From contig JACGCN010000008.1 of NCBI GenBank assembly GCA_014905825.1, positions 1,426,001-1,490,000 of the forward strand: a stretch of 64,000 nt of DNA. Direction: 5' to 3'. A program made the translations under genes and the position numbers. Under the pieces are notes generated by a model. It made no database searches, was not told where the DNA came from, and saw nothing but the letters and a program-made list of their open reading frames with translations. Position 1 is the first letter of the stretch. Each line of letters opens with the position of its first letter. This document shows, one piece after another, positions 1 to 11,249 of the stretch. Source of the stretch: Lyophyllum atratum. Taxonomy: Eukaryota; Basidiomycota; Agaricomycetes; Agaricales; Lyophyllaceae.

Positions 1-1380
1 CACCCCTCGAGATAGAAAGTCGATTGACACTTACCAGCTGACTGCCAAATATCAAGAAGGCTAACACGGGTACTATTAAACCGATGCTGTGAGTATGAAT
101 ACGAAGGCAATAAAGATACCAGCTACGTACATGATGCCAGTATCATATCAAATGCTTGATCATGCTTCCAAGTAATGACGTACGCCACAGCTACACTGCG
201 ATGTTCTTCAGCTTCGCAAGCCACTGGTAGAAATCAGACCAGGGTTGCGTACCCTAATGCCAGAGCGCCCAGGAGGCTGAAAATCATTACACGGATGACC
301 ATCGTAACTGATTGCGAGCTGCCAGAGATGATTCCGCGATTCTGATACAGCCGAACGCCGATTACGCCTACGTGGAATACGGTTAATTGTGTGCTGGAAA
401 GGTCAGTCCAAAAGAGCCACACTCGCCTTGTAATGCAATAATCAGAACCGTGCAGCAAACAACGATCAAAGAGGAAATTTTGGACCTTCGAAGAAAGTAA
501 GATCAGAATCTGATATACAGCGCCGTACTCGGAATCCTACAGTAAAGGGTTGTTGGAATCACAGTATGTTTCGTTGGGCGACCTTCGCACCGCGTCCGGG
601 GTGGAGGTTCCATACTGCAGATTCTGTGAGTGTAACACTCACCAGCGATTATTCCAATTCTCACCACGAGGGTGCCCAAGAACACTGCTAACCACACGAT
701 ATAGGGGACGATTAAGAGCTAGTAAGCGTTAGGTTGGTGATAGAATGGTGAGGCCACCAAGCTCACCGCCGCAACAGCTCTTGAGTTTGTCCTAAAAGGT
801 GCGTTTGCCAGGAGACGGCGTAGATTCAGGAGCATCTGACAGCAATCCGAGTAAGCCGAACGAATATACTTGACAAGGGAACCATCGGGACACTCGCATG
901 GATGATCAAAGCCAGAGTCGTACAACCAGTCCTGAAAACGATAGAACATAGTTAATTACCACGTCTACAGAGGAATGTCGCCGAAAAGTAGTAGCGACGA
1001 AACTCACAAACTTGGAGCAGCATAAATGAGCCCCATCTGTATCACGCATAGTGTGAATTCCGGCTCCGGCCCAGTTCTTTGGCCAGCGAAGGCGAGAAGG
1101 GTATACGAGATGCAGGAGAATACCCATGATGCGCCAAAACTATACCATGTGGACTACCGCTTTACTTCGCGCCCAACGATCGCTGTGAGAACGATGATCA
1201 ACAACCCGCAACCACCTATGAGCTGGAGCGCGATGAAGGCGACAGCAACGCGGTCATGGATGAGCTCTTGTGCGGTCTCTGGTAATTAAATATGTAAGAT
1301 CGAGGAGGGCTCTCGCCGTGACCTAAAGGAGTTTGCTCACCCTGCGACCGAGAAAACAGAGCCGATCGCGAAAAATGCAT
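1..1380 (-). CDS. seven-TM receptor-like membrane protein (partial, 3' end outside window)
   Basis: Multi-exon minus-strand gene. The first exon reads MHFSRSALFSRSQ and joins, across an intron at about 1287-1341, to a segment starting ETAQELIHDRVAVAFIALQL, a first hydrophobic helix. Further exons encode SWVFSCISYTLLAFAGQ, LCVIQMGLIYAAPSL, LIVPYIVWLAVFLGTLVV, a segment with IRVMIFSLLGALALG, and IGLIVPVLAFLIFGSQL, which ends at a GTAAGT donor near the left edge, so the last exon lies outside. The motif order (VKRHPTWYSF, YAAP, W.AVF.GTLVV, IFGSQ) is the same as in the gene at 8648-10137, so both belong to one basidiomycete seven-TM family. I see no resemblance to STE3 beyond the seven-helix layout. 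Ligand and role are unknown. The exons around 460-560 are uncertain, and decay of this copy cannot be excluded. Confidence 0.6.
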
Positions 1381-2138
1381 ACTAAGAAGTTGCAAGGGTT
1401 CGTCAAGAGAGAGTGGTGTGCTACGACTTGCGAGCTCGGACGACTTCTCGGAAGTCTGCGGGGCGGGTAGAAAGAACGAGGCGAGGGGCAAGAAGGGAAA
1501 GTGAAGAAAGGGTAGTGGCGGCCGTGAGTCGTGTCAAGTCAAGTTGACTTGACCCTCTTGGTGATCTAATTGGGCGCCCGAGCGTCTAAGTCTGTATAGA
1601 GACTGAAAGGGGATAGCACTGTCGTGGATAGATGTCAATGGTCATCATTGGCAGCGGCCGCATGAGTATGTCATTCACGATCATTGATATCGAAATGGAA
1701 AGTCGTCAAAGAAAGCCGTACTCTACCAATTGGGTGCGTTGAGAGGTTGGGCTGCTAACACGCGGCTATAAATAGCATATCGTAAATTAGATATGTCTCG
1801 AGGAAAGTGATAGATCTTAAGAAGTGTCGAAGCTGTAGGATGAGTCAATCTGACTGCCAGCTGATAGACGTCCAGCGCTCAAGAGGCCCAAAGACCGTCT
1901 GATGGACATACTCCTTGATTATATCCCAAATATCAAGAATTCTATGCGTGATGGAGGCGTGGCCAAGATCTCTAGTTGAAGAGGATGGCCAGACGACTAG
2001 GCTATGCGCCTTAGCCACCGTTGCGTCAAACTATTCCCCGACATTCGGAGACGCGAAAAGCGCGAGGGTAGGTGTCCGTGTTTTCTGGTGGTACTCAAAT
2101 GAGACAAGACATAACCGTGATAGGAGGAAGTCGCAGAC
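1381..2138. other. intergenic, no gene seen
   Basis: Upstream region of the seven-TM gene and 3' flank of the PUS3 gene. Short open frames here have no recognisable content. An upstream in-frame ATG at 1491 could extend the seven-TM gene, but it adds a sequence with no family resemblance. Confidence 0.4.
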
Positions 2139-3719
2139 CTATTCATCTCCATTAGTATCCACCTCGCCAGCTCCTTCCGCAGCTCTCTTTCTTTCGTCCC
2201 GTCGGAAGCCTTTCCCAAGCCTCCATCGCTCGTTCACGAGATCCACATGATCAAGCCGATTCCTTCTCAACAAGGGGGTGTACTTGTCCTGGTTCGTGCG
2301 TTTGTAGGTGCCACCACCCAACGGAACCAAAAGCTTCGCCGGTAATGTGGGCTCTGCCTCAACTGATGCGTCGACCTGCGTGGGTGGCGGTAGATGGAAA
2401 CGCGACGCAGCGGAGAGGAAATGGTCGTTCAACACAGTATACACCTCAGATCTTGCATGTATAGCGTGAAGTTGCTGATATAGGTCCGTTCTGGGATGGC
2501 CCCCGTCAGCCGTAGGGTACCCGTTTGTCGTACGCCAATCCAGTTCTGCCTCTGGATAGCCACAATCCCAAAGCATAAGTGGCAGTGCGTCAGCCATCTG
2601 GTACTCGGGTTTGCTATCCACTACTTCGGTCGCACCATGCTCCAACCCTTCCTCCACATTCACCAGGGCGGTGACGACAGATGGGTCTTCCTGTCCGTGG
2701 CCTACCATGAAGAGAACAGCCATGATGTGGCGCACTTGATGGTAAAGGAACGCGCTACCAATAAGGTTGAAGACGTACATCCCCCTGCCTTCATTGTCGA
2801 CGGATATGGGATCAATCTCGGCATGCACGATCTTCCTTCTGAACACTGTGATCTGCTTCGCTGGATCGAGTTTACACAAGTTACGAAAATCGTGTTCGCC
2901 AATGAGGAGGGAGGCAGCAGTGCGCATGCGCTCGATGTCGAGCACAGGTCCTGTGGCAGTGTTGGAGGAGAAAAAGTATTTATAGTGTCTGTAAGAACAA
3001 GAGAATCGAGCGGAGAAGTTGTTTGAGACTGGAGACCAAGCGATGATTCGTATGGTGGGCGGAAGGAGACGGTTCAGAATGGCGAGGTAATCGTGTTCGT
3101 ATTTCGCTTTTTGAGCCGATGCGGGTGCAGAGAGACTTGTATTGGTTTGGGGGGCATCCAAATCTTCCTCCCCGAACCCAAATTCCAGCCCTGGAATAGC
3201 TTCTTCTTCTAATGCGCCTGAAGGCGACGGAGTACGCGCTACTTCAGTCCTCGTAGCAGGGAGAACAGGACTCCTGTCTTCAGCAGCAGCATCCAGATCA
3301 TGATCGTCTCCCTCCACATCGGATTCGAGAACACTTCTGACCCATAGAGAGATGACCTGACCTGCGGCACTGACTCCTCGATCTGTCCGACCACATTTCT
3401 CCCATCCACACCCTTCAAACCCTCCCACAGGATCGATGAGTCTGGCTTTTACAAGTGCATCGAATAACACCCCTTCAACGGTTGGAAGTGACGTCTTCAT
3501 ATTCTGGAAGGCAAGTCCGCCATATTCCCAGCCAGAGTAACAGAATTTCAAGGCGATCTTCCGCCTCGAGTGAGTAGCGAAATGGAAGGCCTTGATGTTT
3601 CTTTTAGGGGATGGTGGTCGCTGCTTCGGTCGAGCTTTCTCGTGGTCCAGTGCGGTCAGTCGAGCAATTAGCTCTTCCCGGGTCCAGCTATCGTAGGTAG
3701 AGGTGGAAGGAGATGCCAT
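2139..3719 (-). CDS. PUS3: tRNA pseudouridine(38/39) synthase, Deg1/Pus3 family
   Basis: Single-exon gene of about 526 residues from the chosen ATG. It isomerises uridine to pseudouridine at positions 38 and 39 of the tRNA anticodon arm. Signatures of the eukaryotic TruA-type family run in order: IALKFCYSGWEYGGLAFQ, PTVEGVLFDALVKARLI, the catalytic loop CGRTDRGVSA with the nucleophilic Asp near residue 113, LNRLLPPTIRIIAWSPV, FSARFSCSYRHYKYFF, GEHDFRNLCKLDPAKQ, GSAFLYHQVRHIMAVLF and PLMLWDCGYPEAELDW. An acidic insert of about 60 residues lies between the catalytic loop and the LNRLLPP block. I chose the second in-frame ATG (3719) because MASPSTSTYDSWTREELIARL looks like the family N terminus; the ATG at 3779 adds 20 residues. 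The tRNA-Pro gene lies about 160 bp upstream on the same strand. Confidence 0.93.
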   Translation of the reverse strand: MASPSTSTYDSWTREELIARLTALDHEKARPKQRPPSPKRNIKAFHFATHSRRKIALKFCYSGWEYGGLAFQNMKTSLPTVEGVLFDALVKARLIDPVGGFEGCGWEKCGRTDRGVSAAGQVISLWVRSVLESDVEGDDHDLDAAAEDRSPVLPATRTEVARTPSPSGALEEEAIPGLEFGFGEEDLDAPQTNTSLSAPASAQKAKYEHDYLAILNRLLPPTIRIIAWSPVSNNFSARFSCSYRHYKYFFSSNTATGPVLDIERMRTAASLLIGEHDFRNLCKLDPAKQITVFRRKIVHAEIDPISVDNEGRGMYVFNLIGSAFLYHQVRHIMAVLFMVGHGQEDPSVVTALVNVEEGLEHGATEVVDSKPEYQMADALPLMLWDCGYPEAELDWRTTNGYPTADGGHPRTDLYQQLHAIHARSEVYTVLNDHFLSAASRFHLPPPTQVDASVEAEPTLPAKLLVPLGGGTYKRTNQDKYTPLLRRNRLDHVDLVNERWRLGKGFRRDERKRAAEGAGEVDTNGDE

Positions 3720-3869
3720 TACGCGTCGATGAATAGTTGGGCTTGGGCGCGGACACCTTGAGAGAAAGCCAATGGTCATACACTGTCAGTGTAGTCAGTA
3801 GGCCGTGGGGGGACTGATGAGCGTGATCAATAAAGTTGACTCACTCCCATTTAGTTATTTTTCCAAAAT

Positions 3870-3877
3870 AAAAAAAA
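3870..3877 (-). terminator. RNA polymerase III terminator of tRNA-Pro
   Basis: Eight T residues on the minus strand begin a few bases after the tRNA-Pro 3' end, as expected for Pol III termination. Confidence 0.75.
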
Positions 3878-3879
3878 GA

Positions 3880-3989
3880 GGGCCTAACTGGGAATTGAAC
3901 CCAGGACCACCTCCAAGCGAACATGATCGTTACTCATGTGGAATTCGGAAAATCCCGAAGGAGGTATCATGCTACTAGACCATTAGGCC
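3880..3989 (-). tRNA. tRNA-Pro(CGG) with a 38-nt intron
   Basis: The minus strand folds as a tRNA. The 7-bp acceptor stem is GGCCTAA/TTAGGCC, the anticodon stem CCTCC/GGAGG, the anticodon loop TTCGGG+T with anticodon CGG, and the T arm CTGGG-TTCAATT-CCCAG. The base after the acceptor is C, the usual discriminator of eukaryotic cytosolic tRNA-Pro. The extra 38 nt sit after position 37, the canonical place for a nuclear tRNA intron. The mature RNA would be 72 nt, with a U at position 38, a site that the neighbouring PUS3 enzyme type modifies. Confidence 0.9.
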
Positions 3990-4396
3990 GATATTTGACG
4001 AAAACCAACGTGATAGCCAGAAGGCATGGAGCATGAGGGAGTCACTGTGAACTTGCAATAAAGAACGGAGGAACGACTAATTGTTTCTTTTCAGGAGAGA
4101 CAGAGCTTCCTGGCAAGGCGCATGTCGACATGCTATTCGTTCCAGGCTAGGGGGCCTTTGTTACATCTTATCCCGGTCCTCACATTGCAAAGCTGTCAGT
4201 CAATTTGAATCAGTCAGGACTGCTAACAATAACTCGTGAGCACTCACTAGCGTCAAAATATTACAGCGGGTTCAGAAGATAACTTATTACACTGGTTTTG
4301 GCGATAGAAATGATAATTATTGATACAAAGGGAGCAATTGCGAGTAAGCACAAAAGAAATCGACGACCACAAGCAGAAATAGAGCGGATAGTTTCA
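3990..4396. other. intergenic, no gene seen
   Basis: About 400 bp between the tRNA-Pro 5' end and the CSN5 stop codon. It should hold the CSN5 3' untranslated region; nothing else recognised. Confidence 0.4.
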
Positions 4397-5879
4397 TCAA
4401 CCGATCGCCATATCCGTAACCTCCGCAACTTGTGACGCGTCTGCTCGCTGTCCGCCCTTGGGCCGCATCGAGAAGATGACGTCCTTGATCACCTGGGAGA
4501 TGAGTCCATGCTGCGCCTCGACGGCGATCTTTGTGCTGGACATATAGCACTTAGTCACGGCAGAGGGGCGAAGAAGATGAAAAGTTACCTGTCCCTCACG
4601 CTCTTGGCCAGCTGGTTATCTTCCTTCTTCTTCTCCTCTTTCTCCTTTTGCTGAGTCAGAGTAGGTAAGTTCAAGGACGCGAAGGTGGAGAAACGGGATC
4701 TTTGCCTTGGACCCAGCACCCTCTTTCTCTTTAAGCGTGGGCACGGCAGCACGCGTCTGACTAACGGAACCCTGTGCCTTCGATAACTTCTGATGTAAAT
4801 CGGACAACTGAGATACCGAATACGCCCTATTCTACTCCCAAAATCGGTCAGGTGCAGGATCCAATGGTATCGCAAAAGAACGTACCGATATCAGGGGACT
4901 CTGACTGAGGGTGTTTACCCAGTACTTGTTCCACAGCATCGCGAGAAGTTCATTGTCGAGGCTTGATTTGAAGATTTCCACATCGACTTGGTAGTACTGG
5001 TTAGCGTGCACACCAAAATCCTCGATCTTGCTCAGCGGAATCGACTGGTATTCGGAGGATGATACGTTCGGCGGCGTGTAGTTCTCGGGATAGGTTCGGA
5101 AAGCACCAATGTCAACTTTGCCTGCGGAGATGGTGCGGTTCGGATCGATCTAGGAATCGCTGAGTGAAACAATAGGGTATCAAAACGGATAGACATACGA
5201 CGACTGCGATGAAGGGATCTTGGAACTTCTGGTTCGTTATTTGTGTGTTGACATCTATGCCAGACAACCAACAGCCGTATCCAGGATGTGAATGATACCA
5301 CCCAATCGCGTGTTCTAGTCGGCCAGCCTAAACAGCGACGAAGGAAATAAGAGTTGGGGCTCCCTGAGAGGAAGGGTTACGACTTGGAGACTCACCTTCT
5401 CACTTCCCTGAATGTACTCCACCATGTACTCGTTCGCCTCAGCCGCCGCGTTAACTCGTGTCTCCGTTCCCTGCACCGGCAGCGCAAACGAATCCATGAT
5501 CACAATAGTGTTCCCCATAACTTTCCCCTGCATCAGGCCCATGATCTCGTGTGGCACTCCAGACCGCGCGTGTATCACCTGTAACGATCGTTCATCTTAA
5601 CGAGAGTGGCGCGTGTTTAGAAACTGAGCGATATACCATCTTGATGAGCGCGACTGCCGAGATCTTGCATGACTTGAAGTAATGTGGGCTTCATTAAGTC
5701 ATTCAGACTTCGGATTAGTGAGGAGACTGTAGGATCTAGACGCACTCCTTCGTCCAGGGTGCTTCCTGATTGATTCGTCTATTTTCCTCTGCATCGAAAC
5801 GAAATATCTCGTCATGAGGAGATATTTCGCTAATTTTGTTGGCAAGGGAGAATGTCTGATGTGCTGTACTGGACGACAT
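4397..5879 (-). CDS. CSN5: COP9 signalosome subunit 5 (JAMM deneddylase)
   Basis: Spliced gene encoding the catalytic subunit of the COP9 signalosome, which removes NEDD8 from cullins in the nucleus and cytosol. Exon 1 begins [16 protein letters not shown] and contains [13 protein letters not shown]. Later exons give [15 protein letters not shown], then [18 protein letters not shown] with [16 protein letters not shown], then the metal-binding JAMM segment [17 protein letters not shown] (two His and the Asp present), then FQDPFIAVV and [15 protein letters not shown]. The last exon gives [20 protein letters not shown] and ends TDMAIG. All residues needed for zinc binding are visible, so the enzyme is probably active. 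The exon joins between 4560 and 5020 are the least certain. Confidence 0.9.
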
Positions 5880-6762
5880 CGGGGTACAACTTCACCCTTG
5901 GGATGTCTCGACTCTCAAGTCGTCGTACCAAGGAGGAGAATGTTTGCGCGGGTTGTGGAGCAGCTCGAGTCGGAACACAAGGCCAAACACGCCTGACTGG
6001 TCCCGGTCAAATTCGAACGTGAGCTTGGAAGTCAGGTCATCTTGAGGTCATCCTAGGGTCGTCCACTGGATAACTTGAGGCTATCGTGACTTTTACCGGA
6101 CTTTACATGTTTTTATACCTTGAAAACTGTGACCGGTGCTTCAAGATTTCGGTGACCCATTGACCGCCTTAAACCATGCCTCGTACCATCGCTTTATACC
6201 TCAAAAAGTCTGCCTCCCTTGCGAGCCCCGATAATGCATTATGCACTCGTCACAACCCACATATGTGAAGAATATTCGGGAAGCTTCTGCCAACCCACAG
6301 CCTGAATCCTCGCCATCCACTCGAGACTGGTCCGTAACCTCACCTCATGAACCTCAGGATCGACCACGTAGTCATAAAGATCAGGTATCTGCGCATTACT
6401 CTGTTGGATGCGTGCGGTTCAAGAACCGGGCAGCCTGCAGGTCCAGCGAAATATTCTCCCATCAAATCGAGTCCTGAACTTGAAGGTGTGGTGGGTTCGT
6501 CCTCGTGACACCTAGAGCACCAGACACCTGTTTGTATGGAAGAACACTGGCTGCTGAACAGACGACAGAAAGTATATGTCATAGTATACTCAACATTTAA
6601 CAACGCGGGTTAAAGGTTGCGACCTTGCCAACGACAGCACCTGCAAGCGCGTTTCAGAAGGTCACTTGCTATGTGATGTGTAAAACGGCCTTCCGGACTT
6701 GGCACAACTCGCACCCCTCTCTCAGTCGGAATGTCCAGATGGATTGGCGAAAAGAATATGAA
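5880..6762. other. intergenic, no gene seen
   Basis: Holds the CSN5 upstream region and the COQ3 3' flank. Short frames have no family content. The stretch 6000-6180 repeats GGTCA-like words but shows no regular unit. Confidence 0.35.
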
Positions 6763-7796
6763 TTACTGGAACGGCTTGCGGACCCAAAATATGTAGTTAG
6801 AATCCGTTGCACCCCATGCGCCACGGGGAGCAAGGTGCCATTTTCCTTGGAGGGGATGGTAGATTAACCCGCGCACCTCCGCTTCCGTGCGAGGCGGAGA
6901 AGCGGGCGAGGATCCAGACGATATCCATGCTTTCGGTAGAGTAGAGTGCTCGAGATATTGTGGGTCCAGCGAATTACTGGACGGCGACCGGTACTTTTGG
7001 AAGAAGGAGACAAGCTCCGTGGGCTTGATGAATTTAGAATATGTGTGTGTGCCGCGCGAGACCTTGCGTAAAAGATCCTCTCCAAGGAAGATGTTGATGA
7101 AATAGGCAAGGGGTGTTCGGGATATTGTCGAGAGAAAGAGGTGGCCTCCAGGCTGATGAAACATGTGTCAAATTCCTGGATCGCGAAGCCTTGACACTGT
7201 TTAACTCACCTTCACTAACTCAGCACACGTGGAAAGGAAAGAAGCAGGGTTGTCGACGTGTTCAAGCACCTCCATCGAACATACGACGTCGTACCGTTTT
7301 GGCGACTCCAGAAGCGACTCGGCTGGCGCGTTGATGTAGGACAAACGTTCAAGTTTCGGGTCGGCAGATGCATGAAGCGTTGCAATATTAATGTTCGACT
7401 TGGAGGCATCGATTCCCAGAGTGTTGGCCCCGAGACGCGTAAGGCTCTGTGAGTCATGTCAAGGTAAACGATTACACCATATGCATTCATACGCACCTCG
7501 GACAAGAGACCGCCTCCACAACCGACATCCAGGACGTCCAAATCGCGCAGGCCTTGCGACGATGCCATTTCCATTGCTTCCTCTCCATTCTCACGAGAAA
7601 CTTCCAGCAGCTTGTCCCGAATGAATTGGACGCGAACGGGATTCATTCGGTGCAAAAAGCGGAACTCTCCTTGCTCATCCCACCATTCCGACGACAGACG
7701 AGAGAAAAAGGCTATCTCGGACGCATTTATCGTTTCGCGGCCTGCTGAAGAATGTAGTTGACGGTTTAGAGAGCGGAGGACATTCGAAAGGTGCAT
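6763..7796 (-). CDS. COQ3: ubiquinone biosynthesis O-methyltransferase, mitochondrial
   Basis: Three exons with introns at 7447-7496 and 7153-7209. The SAM-dependent methyltransferase acts on polyprenyl dihydroxybenzoate and demethylubiquinol in the inner-membrane CoQ synthome. The chosen start gives MHLSNVLRSLNRQLHSSAG, a basic amphipathic sequence suited to mitochondrial import; an ATG 45 bp upstream is possible. EWWDEQGEFRFLHRMNPVR is the UbiG/COQ3 signature, LDVGCGGGLLSE is SAM motif I, YDVVCSMEVLEHVDNPASF is motif II, and KPGGHLFLSTISRTPLAYF is motif III. The C terminus NYIFWVRKPFQ is typical. The exon order keeps one reading frame with canonical splice sites. I see no missing catalytic element. 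Confidence 0.93.
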
Positions 7797-8647
7797 GTCT
7801 ATATGACAAGTTGAAGGATTGGTTTGGCGTTCAATATTCAATAGGCGATCAAATAGCGATCATTTCAAATTTGCTCCCGCCTACTTTCAGCTGCGACGAC
7901 GACATACTCCACCGTGTCTTGTGGCCAGACCTCAACCTCTTTTTATCCTGACGATGCAATGCTACACCTTACGCTTAAAGAAAAAACTGCTCTCGATCCG
8001 TGACGCGTCATTGACGATAGCCTTTTCGTTTAAGTACTTAGACATCTTCCGGGCCACTGCTCTACCACGGAGTAAGTACTAGAGCCTGGTCGTGATGTCT
8101 TGATCCTTTAGCATCAACAATAGCTAGCTATCTATCAGCGCGACCATGGTTTTTGTGCAGTGGGCGCCTGTTCTTGCATGTTATTTCAATTGAATTCCAT
8201 TGCCCTCATATGCTCATCAATCTGTTTGTGCCAGATTTATGACGGGCGGGCATCTTAAGCTTGATAATTTCATTCTTCCAAGGACTGTAATTCTCTTTGC
8301 AATGGGTATGGACCATACCTTGGAGGTTGCCCTCGCAGGGAAACGAAAGGCGGACGGAGGTCTGGCTACAGCTATGTATGAAGGTCTCGTGCAGGAAGGA
8401 TACAATGATACTAGTTATTCGTGTCTGGGTAAGAAGAGGTACCGGGGAAAACAAAATCCAAATTTGTCCCGTGCTGCTCAGGTCAATGTATAACGACAGT
8501 CGTGTCCGATATGTCCCATGCTACGATAGTCCGTTCGCCAAAGACAAAACACAAGTCGGTGCGGTGTCACGATAGAGCATCGTATGCTCTCCAAGGTGAC
8601 TTGCGCGCGTCGCAATGTCCAGCTTCCAATCAGACACTGGGACTAAA
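7797..8647. other. intergenic, no gene seen
   Basis: Upstream region of COQ3 and 3' flank of the seven-TM gene. Open frames at 8200-8500 on both strands overlap and have no recognisable sequence. Confidence 0.35.
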
Positions 8648-10137
8648 TCATACAGTCCGTGAGGCTGAACCAGAATGCGCAGGAATCGAGGCGGTCATCC
8701 GCGAGGAAAGTATTGTCGTCAGGATACCTGACCTCTCATCACCGTGCGCCGTCTCCGTATTCTCGTGTTTCTTCCAGAAAAGCCAAACACGCAGGATATC
8801 CTGCGCAAACGCAAGACCGTCAATTATTCTCAGAATTTTGGTAGGTATGAAACACCAACCATTTGACTACCAAAGATGATGGCAGTCGATGGAGGGACTA
8901 GTTCGGTCAGTTTAGACAGGAAGAAGGTCGTGAAGAGTAAGACGCACTGGCTGCGATCAGCAGATCAAACTGGACCCCGCGCTTCTGTGTTACTGTGTAG
9001 ACAAGTGCGACGCTAAAAGGCGATGAGTGTTCTGCTTATTGTAACCAACAAAGAAGATGACTCACGCAATAGCTCCCACACCCAGGATGGAGAAAATCCC
9101 GACTCGTATAGCCATGGTCTTGTTATGACCAAGCCCCGAAAGAATATCTCGGTTTCGGTATAACAGGACGGCAATGACGACTGGATGTTTGATGAGTTCT
9201 GAAATGAGAGGAGATAACTTTTCATGGCAAACCTTCTTCCCCTACCAAGACGGTCGAGGCTATCGTTGCCCATACTGACGTTAACTTTGGTCTGGGGGAT
9301 AAATTGGGTAGTAAAGCCACGGTATCGGAAAATAGACGAGCGTTGGACTAACAATGTCGTATTCACGAGAACGCAGAATGTCCCATTTGGCGATACGGCC
9401 ACGAGCTCGGGATGGTGAAACCCGAACTTGAGTTTTATCATCAACTGGGTGTGTAGATGTTTATAGGACTCAGATACTCACCAGCAAAACGCCGATGAAA
9501 ACCGCCACCCAGATTGTCCAGGGAACAATGATGAGCTTCAGGTTAAACTGGGTTTAGCGGAAACGACAGGTTAATTGTTGATCGACTTACTGCAGCGGAC
9601 GTCCAAGACGATCTCCTTTTGTCTGATGTGCTTGATAGCGCCAGGAGAACGTTCAGCAGCAACTAGCGAAAGACTCAATCAGCGATATCCAGACATACGA
9701 ACTCTACACTAACATGCGTTACAAGAGAGATTGTAGCCGAGCTTGCCCTAACATAACTGTATGTTAGCTCTAAGGCGATGCTTGGGAGTCTGGACTTACA
9801 AAGGAGGGGCTGCATAAACCAGTGCAGAATGCACAACACAAAGCCCATGCTCGGGGGTTGGACGGGCGTCTTGCTGACCGGCAAAGTATAACAAAGAAAA
9901 TGAAATGCAAAAAGCCACCCAAGCGAAACAAAAGCTGAAAAAGGTTGCATGGCGCCTTCCACCCCGAATTTGCGCAATGAAAGCTGAGAACGCCACGAGG
10001 ATGAACAACGCGGCTCCGATAATCTGCAAGGCGATGAAAGCCTCCACTTGACCATAGTTCGGATTATATTCTGGAGAATCAAGTTATGAAGCAGTGTCAG
10101 GGGATTATAGGGTTTAAACTGGCTTACGACCATCCAT
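8648..10137 (-). CDS. seven-TM receptor-like membrane protein, paralogue of the 5'-edge gene
   Basis: About ten short exons can be joined in frame. The start is ATG GAT GGT C, spliced at a GTAAGC donor to give MDGQYNPNYGQVEAFIALQI. Helices follow as IIGAALFILVAFSAFIAQI, FCFAWVAFCISFSLLYFAG, HGLCVVHSALVYAAPPL, ATISLVTH, LIIVPWTIWVAVFIGVLL, a segment with IRVGIFSILGVGAIA, and PPSTAIIFGSQM, followed by DILRVWLFWKKHENTE. The tail is hydrophilic and ends SGSASRTV. The segment order matches the gene at the left edge, including the cytoplasmic GGRRHATFFSF (VKRHPTWYSF there) and the late IFGSQ.DIL motif. The family is common in basidiomycetes; no ligand or function is known to me. Direction and position suggest an old local duplication with PUS3, CSN5 and COQ3 in between. 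Confidence 0.8.
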
Positions 10138-11249
10138 GATTCCCACATACATTTATACGAGGCGCCTGTCCTATAGTCCAGAAGCTGGGAGTTTCGTGCG
10201 CCAGTCACCTGAGAAGTAATCAGACCTGCTTGGGTGTCGACTTTCCGGAAGTCTTGAAGCGTAAGGATAAAAGAACAAATTAAAGGCTTTAGCGCTAACA
10301 GGCGAAAGGGAAGGAAGTGTCAGTCATGTAGAGCACCACCAATGTCAAGTAGGTATACTCAGTTACTAACCATTTGTTCCCATCGAACGAGGGAATCTTT
10401 GTCTCTATGCGATAGGTGGATCTGACTGTAAGATATCTCCACTTGTTGATCTGTCATCTGTTATATGGTCTCCATCGACGCACATCATATGGATAGGTTT
10501 AATTGTTGGGGATCTACATAATTGACACGACTGTTGCAATTGACAGATTGAAAGGTTTGATGCGGAGAAATCCTACAGCAGACTTCTGGCACTCAGGTTG
10601 AGAGGCAATCAGTAGATTTGCGAAGCAGGCTATAGAAACATATCTCCCTTACCAACCCAGAGTCTAGAAGCCTCTAAGACATAATCCTCAGGTCGAGTCT
10701 TCACACGAAAAAACCAACGCTTGAGCCCGCTATAAGTCTGTAACCTCCGGAGAGTCAACGCGCTCGCTGGTTGTGATATTTGATATTTCCAAGTTGGAGG
10801 ATTTCACCACCTGCAATGATGCGCATCGCTAGTTATACGGGTTAAGACCTTCCTGATATATTTCCGACTCGAAAGGATGCCAAAAGGTCAAAAAAGCGAG
10901 GAGGATGAATAGAGAATGCCGGTGAACTTCATTGGTGAGCAGCCCATCATCCATGTGGTTATGTTGCATCGCGCCGAGATGCCGAACAACAAGTGTGATC
11001 TCAACATAACCAAATAACCTAATTTTGCTCCGACCAGGACAGACGACATCGACATCCCTCAAGACATCGCCAATCGACAATGTGAGTACCTCTATGCTGT
11101 CTTTATGATCGTCCACAGCCCATGCGCTGTCGTATGGCCCAAATTCGTGGAGAAAATCCGGCGGAATTCGATGGATGGGGCTTTGCATGGTTGGATGGAC
11201 CAAATTTGGAACGGATAACTGACTTGGATCTCTTCCCTTGCACATTAGA
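10138..11249. other. intergenic, shared upstream region
   Basis: Divergent upstream space between the seven-TM gene and eL20. Frames reading through 10829-11245 on the minus strand have no family content. I see nothing else supportable. Confidence 0.35.

Noticed and set aside
1..10137. STE3-type pheromone receptor identity for the seven-TM genes
   Set aside because: Segment motifs differ from STE3 receptors, and no pheromone precursor gene was seen nearby.
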